64,000 nt of DNA, taken from Amphiura filiformis (taxonomy: Eukaryota > Echinodermata > Ophiuroidea > Amphilepidida > Amphiuridae). This document shows, one piece after another, positions 59,991 through 64,000 of the stretch. The DNA is taken from assembly GCF_039555335.1 (NCBI RefSeq), contig NC_092629.1, forward strand, positions 29,040,775-29,104,774, read 5' to 3'. A program made the position numbers and the translations under genes. How positions within the stretch are numbered: the stretch's first letter is position 1; each line of letters begins with the position of its first letter. Under the pieces are notes generated by a model. That model did not search any database, had not been told where the DNA came from, and saw only the letters and a program-made list of their open reading frames with translations.

Positions 59991-61044
59991 GATGCATTGC
60001 TGAATTTTGCCACTTTTAACACAGACATTTTTTTATGATAACGTCTCAAATTACTGCTTGGCAGACAATAGGTTCGAGTTCGGCCTACCCGAATTAACAA
60101 AAATATGCTCGCTGGCCGCTTTTACGGGGACCTGCCGAATGAAAAAGGATTTTTTACAAAAAATCGCGTTTTCAGTTTTCACATTTTTAACTAATCCATT
60201 TGCCTTGTTACAAACAGAAACACATTGGTCTCACTACATACTAGGACTACCGTAAAATGGGTCTAGTTACTATTATAAACCATTTAACGAATTTAACCAC
60301 TTACCTTAATGAGCTAGCGTCTGGTGTTAATTTATCTGAAACTTTACTATGGAAACCATTATTCGTAGTGACGGAGCATTTTGAATTTGATCAATTACCT
60401 ATTATTCTGTCGGTCGGACATCCGGGCTATCTCTAGTCTCGGGCCCAAACTGCATGTGGCTCACGGTTTGTTGTGAACAACAGAAACCGGCTGTGAAGGA
60501 GGCTACATAGCGATGTTGCTGGAGTGACATTCAATTTCGGAAAAAACGACACTCGACCATGGAATTTAATTTTAAGTTTGTCAGTATATAAACGGTAAAT
60601 CAAGTAAGTTTCTTTCACTCTGAAGACTTAGAAACGGTTGTTTGATTCCACTGACTATTTGCGATCGAAATTTACATTACACCAATGACAGAAATCATCA
60701 ACAAAAATCGAATCAGGGACTTGTTTTCACTCGAACATCATCAACCGGAAGTGACGTGACACGGACCGACAGAATAGGCCTATGACAAGCAGTATTGGAA
60801 AAAATAATGTATAGCTTTTTAATAGGTCACGCTTCAAATAATATTTAGTGAGATATAAGAAACCTATTGCTATGGTAACATAACACGCAAAATCAGCCTA
60901 CGATTGCAGCAACAGAGCTGGTGGTTGATATTTTGGCATTCTCTCTGGCAGACTTTGAAGAGTGACATGCATTTTTTTAATATTCTGCTGACTAGTGAAA
61001 GTTGTTAAAAATTAATTCAACGATTAACAGGTGTGGACAAAACA
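59991..61044. other. Mostly non-coding, possible upstream region of the exon at 61045
   Basis: An 82-codon open frame at 60007-60255 shows no known domain and no splice or promoter support, so it is not called. No repeat boundaries were found. Confidence 0.35.
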
Positions 61045-61120
61045 ATGGCTATCGGAATAGTTTGGATTTGCTGTGTGATAAATCTAGTATTTACAGTGTA
61101 TCTGTGTGCCACTGATAAGG
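61045..61120 (+). CDS. Possible signal-peptide first exon of an unseen gene
   Basis: ATG at 61045 opens MAIGIVWICC and a hydrophobic run (VINLVFTVYLCA), then DK, and ends in phase 1 at AAGG|GTAAGTAAAT, a strong donor. This is the same layout (signal peptide, phase 1) as exon 1 of the WSC/PAN gene. No following exon could be tied to it inside the window, so the gene may continue past the right edge. Short hydrophobic frames arise by chance, so support is limited. Confidence 0.35.
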
Positions 61121-61526
61121 GTAAGTAAATTGGGGAGAACCCCGGGGGAAGAAAAGGGGAGGGAAACATAAGACAGTTATTGTTTTTCATTTTGTACAAC
61201 TGTTCAACAAAAATATCAAATATTATAAATAGACCTTTATTAGGATATCATAATAATCTTATACCAGATACAAGACGGTCAAAGTAGGGTCAATTGCTAC
61301 AAAAATGCGAAGTGGCACAAATAGCAGGTGTGATAAATACACATTGCCTTGCCTTGAATAGTAGTTTTATCAGCGTAATAACCAATTACTGAAACCTACG
61401 ACTCGCAATATTTTTCATGTAGAATTTGAGTTTTGTTGATGAATATAAAAATGCTATTTTCCGTGTTTGTGATTTCCTGCATGTTTAGTTTTTTCACCGA
61501 TTTTTCAAAAAAATAAAACATCTTTA
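61121..61526. other. Non-coding, possible intron
   Basis: GGGAGGGG-rich just after the donor, then AT-rich. Nothing else recognised. Confidence 0.35.
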
Positions 61527-61619
61527 GTAGGTACACGATATCAGGGAATCCTTGACGTTGATGGCGGGTTTGATCTGGACAATGACTATTCCTGGTTGGA
61601 TTTTTCATCTTATGCTTAA
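61527..61619 (+). pseudogene. Relic of a second DEG/ENaC exon
   Basis: GTAGGTACACGAT...GGAATCCTTG.CGT.GATG.CGGG matches 44532-44573 of the channel gene almost base for base. The peptide VGTRYQGILDVDGGFDLDND corresponds to VGTRFDGILAVDDG, the start of the acidic extracellular stretch. It ends YSWLDFSSYA and then a stop. No other channel exons were found nearby. It could be a leftover from duplication of the channel gene or part of a paralogue with a different exon structure. Confidence 0.55.
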
Positions 61620-62095
61620 GTTGCCACACAGTAAATTGACTACATTTTCAAAAACTAGCACAACATATTTAGTGTGCAACAGTTGCAATAAGCCTAGTCC
61701 CATCAAACCGTCATAGCACGTTTTAGTTTCATCAAAAACGCGTTCTAATAACATTTTTATTATTTCAGTTTTCGTTGGATCCTAAGATAATGCTCACGGC
61801 GTTATTACCGTGTTCATCGATCTAGTGATCTAACTATACGTCTTATTACATTTTATACGTCCCAGCTGCGAAGCTCCGCTCAATAACGATAGACGAGAAA
61901 ACGCATTGTCAATAATTGAAGGCGTTGGAACGAAATATCGATTTTACCTCATTTGTCGGCTCGGAATTTAAGAGGTAAGTAATATGATCAGTGACTAACT
62001 TTTTGTGGAAAAGAAATAAAAATCTATTCATTGCTTTTGTTCGTTGTGACAATAATCTCGGAACCGCCATATAGGATTTGTATGAGTGTAGCCCT
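61620..62095. other. Non-coding stretch, nothing recognised
   Basis: No gene or repeat boundary supported. Confidence 0.4.
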
Positions 62096-62807
62096 CCCAG
62101 CAAACACAAAACGTTTTCGACATCATTCGCAAAAGGTATTAAAATGTTGTCAGAAAACGTTTAAATGTCGGGTTATATAAAGGGTATATTAAGAGTATAA
62201 AACGTTTTCATAACCTTAAAAACATTTTTGATAATCTACTGCTCAGCAAATAAAAATGATTTAAAAAAGACGTTTAAATGTCGGGTTATATAAAGGGTAT
62301 AAAAACGTTTTAATAACATTCCAAAAACATTCTTGAAAACTTGATACAAAACATTCTAGACAGAATGTTATTTTGGGTTGAAAAAATATTTTGCGAATAA
62401 TGTTTGCCCAAAATATTTTCAATAACGTTTTAAAAACGTTTTCATGACCTTTATATAACCCGACATTTAAATGTTATTAAAAGGTTTTGAAAAAAAAAGT
62501 TATTTAAGTATTGACACAATATTTGGCAAAAATGTTTGTAAAAATAGTTTACAATACCATTTTTTGAAAACATTTGAAAATATTGTTGTAGTGTGTTTTG
62601 ATACAAAACATTCTAAATGTTATTTTGGGGTTGAAAAAATATTTTGCGAAAAATGTTTGCCCAAAATATTTTCAATAACGTTTTAAAACGTTATCATGAC
62701 CTTTATATAACCCGACATTTTAATGTTATTAAAACGTTTTTACCTAAACCAAAAGCCAAAATATGACCTATTTAAAACGTTTTTAAAACGTTTTTGTGTT
62801 TACTGGG
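62096..62807. mobile_element. Fold-back element with CCCAGCAAACAC ends, copy 2
   Basis: The left end CCCAGCAAACACAAAACGTT and the right end AACGTTTTTGTGTTTACTGGG are inverted. Its first ~120 bp closely match the reverse complement of the right end of 53668-54320 (TTCGACATCATTCGCAAAAG), so the two copies lie in opposite orientation. The right end merges into a minisatellite. Confidence 0.85.
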
Positions 62808-63196
62808 CTGCCACGTTATGTGAGTGTGGGAATGGTGGATGGAGGAGGCGAGGGGTTCGTGTGTTGTACTGGGCTGTCACGTTATGTGAGTGTGGGAATG
62901 GTGGATGGAGGAGGCGAGGGGTTCGTGGGTTGTACTGGGCTGCCACGTTATGTGAGTGTGGGAATGGTGGATGGAGGAGGCGAGGGGTTCGTGTGTTGTA
63001 CTGGGCTGCCACGTTATGTGAGTGTGGGAATGGTGGGTGGAGGAGGCGAGGGGTTCGTGGGTTGTACTGGGCTGCCACGTTATGTGAGTGTGGGAATGGT
63101 GGATGGAGGAGGCGAGGGGTTCGTGGGTTGTACTGGGCTGCCACGTTATGTGAGTGTGGGAATGGTGGATGGAGGAGGCGAGGGGTTCGTGGGTTG
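62801..63196. repeat. 66-bp minisatellite, six copies
   Basis: TACTGGGCTG starts units at 62801, 62867, 62933, 62999, 63065 and 63131, each containing GGAATGGTGGATGGAGGAGG and GGGGTTCGTG. The units are nearly identical. Because 66 is a multiple of three and the unit lacks stops in some frames, long repetitive open frames appear on both strands; these are not called as genes. The first unit starts on the last bases of the fold-back element. Confidence 0.95.
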
Positions 63197-63432
63197 TACT
63201 CGTTATTGTATAAAATGAAGATCACCAAAATTATCATTTTATTAATGCCATTTGAATGCACCAAGGGTAATGTAATCTGTTTTTATAGATTTATAGTTTT
63301 ATAGCTTTTATAAATTTGTTCATTGCTCAGATTGATGACAAAATAATGATGTATGAAACATAAATTGAATTACTTAATTTCTTTAAGTATGAATTTTCTT
63401 TTACTTATTTATGTTAGAATCGGGCTTCTCCT

Positions 63433-63990
63433 TAAGGGGGCACACAGGATCACTCAAAGTGGGAAATTTTAGACATTGTTTTGTATTGTATCTTTAAAAG
63501 TAATGATGATAAGTGAATAAAAGATGAGTAGTTTTGAGAAAAGCGTCAAAATTGATTTTCCATGCCAATTTTTTTGGGTTCGTCATAACAACTTACCCTA
63601 AATATCAAAATTGATGAAAATTGCATGTTTGTGTTCTAAAGACACAAATCTAGAAAATTTCTTAAATTTTTGAATTTTTCCTTTGTTTTAAAAATATGGG
63701 TCAAGAAAGATCAAAATTTGACTTTTTTCAATTGTGACCAAAATCTGGGATATGTTAAGGTATATTTTCAAAACGAAGAAAAAATTCAAAAATTTGAGGA
63801 AACTCTTTCTAGATTTGTGTCTTTAGAACAATATGCAATTTTCGTCAATTTTATTATTTAGAGCAAGTTATTAAGGCGGACCGAAAAAAATTGGCATGGA
63901 AAATCAATTTGGGCGCTTTTCTCAAAAACTACTCATATTTGCAGAAGTCTGCTGTGCTAGTTGGATTCCTTGTGTCATTTCCTTTCTGAA
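63433..63990. mobile_element. Fold-back element at the right edge
   Basis: The arms mirror each other: AAAATTGATTTTCCATGCCA against TGGCATGGAAAATCAATTT, GAGTAGTTTTGAGAAAAGCG against CGCTTTTCTCAAAAACTACTC (near match), and GACACAAATCTAGAAA against TTTCTAGATTTGTGTC. The left end follows TTAA (TTAAGGGGGCACACAGGATC); the right end is near 63985 and its flank may lie past the window. A 63-codon frame over the right arm is a shadow. Confidence 0.75.
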
Positions 63991-64000
63991 AATGTATACT

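Noticed and set aside
60007-60255. 82-codon plus-strand frame
   Set aside because: No recognised domain, no repeats of it elsewhere and no splice or promoter evidence. Too weak to call.
62723-63304. Long repetitive open frames on both strands
   Set aside because: They come from a 66-bp tandem repeat whose length is divisible by three. There is no codon signal, domain or splice context.

Overview
The window is AT-rich, intron-bearing animal DNA. Spliced genes with GT-AG introns, a TRIM-NHL gene, a DEG/ENaC channel gene, a secreted WSC/PAN-domain gene, CR1-type LINEs whose ORFs carry esterase and PHD-like domains, tRNA-derived SINEs and very many fold-back (MITE-like) repeats all point to a marine invertebrate, most likely a deuterostome such as an echinoderm or hemichordate. 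That placement is inference and I cannot name a species. Nothing bacterial, plasmid or CRISPR-like is present, and I recognised no retrovirus-like or capsid-bearing element.

Three host genes can be built from exon phase. (1) On the minus strand at 10850-13448 is a two-exon TRIM gene (RING, two B-boxes, coiled coil, six-bladed NHL propeller) with one frameshift and one in-frame stop. (2) On the plus strand at 27257-30467 is an intact four-exon gene for a 315-residue secreted protein: signal peptide, WSC domain, duplicated Thr/Ser-rich stretch, PAN/Apple-like domain. (3) On the plus strand at 43943-54509 is a ten-exon DEG/ENaC-family sodium channel of about 570 residues with both membrane segments and the GxS filter, broken only by a one-base frame slip in exon 2. 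A possible signal-peptide exon (61045) and a relic of a second DEG/ENaC exon (61527) lie near the right edge. The host genes show no sign of acting together.

The rest is mostly mobile DNA. A nearly complete CR1-type LINE lies at about 18900-23621. An RTE-type LINE with an inverted 5' part and a perfect 10-bp target duplication (24735-26081) splits a MITE. An old LINE on the minus strand (36773-41600) holds three later insertions, one of them a second LINE (38795-40911), and this creates an accidental chimeric ORF. Short inverted-repeat elements are frequent, and several families recur two or three times: GGGCTATTCC ends, TTAA-flanked palindromes, CCCAGCAAACAC ends, and a mariner-like CAGGGTGAGTC element with a paralogous empty site. 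Two SINE copies, several tRNA-like sequences, long (ATTT)n, (ATT)n and (GAT)n tracts, and 16-, 66- and 114-bp tandem arrays complete the picture.

The left 10 kb has no gene I can support. Five frame breaks in otherwise open reading frames (one host gene, two LINEs) are each explained by one missing base in a short homopolymer run, and a sixth (the channel gene) probably is too. This raises the possibility that some breaks are assembly errors.
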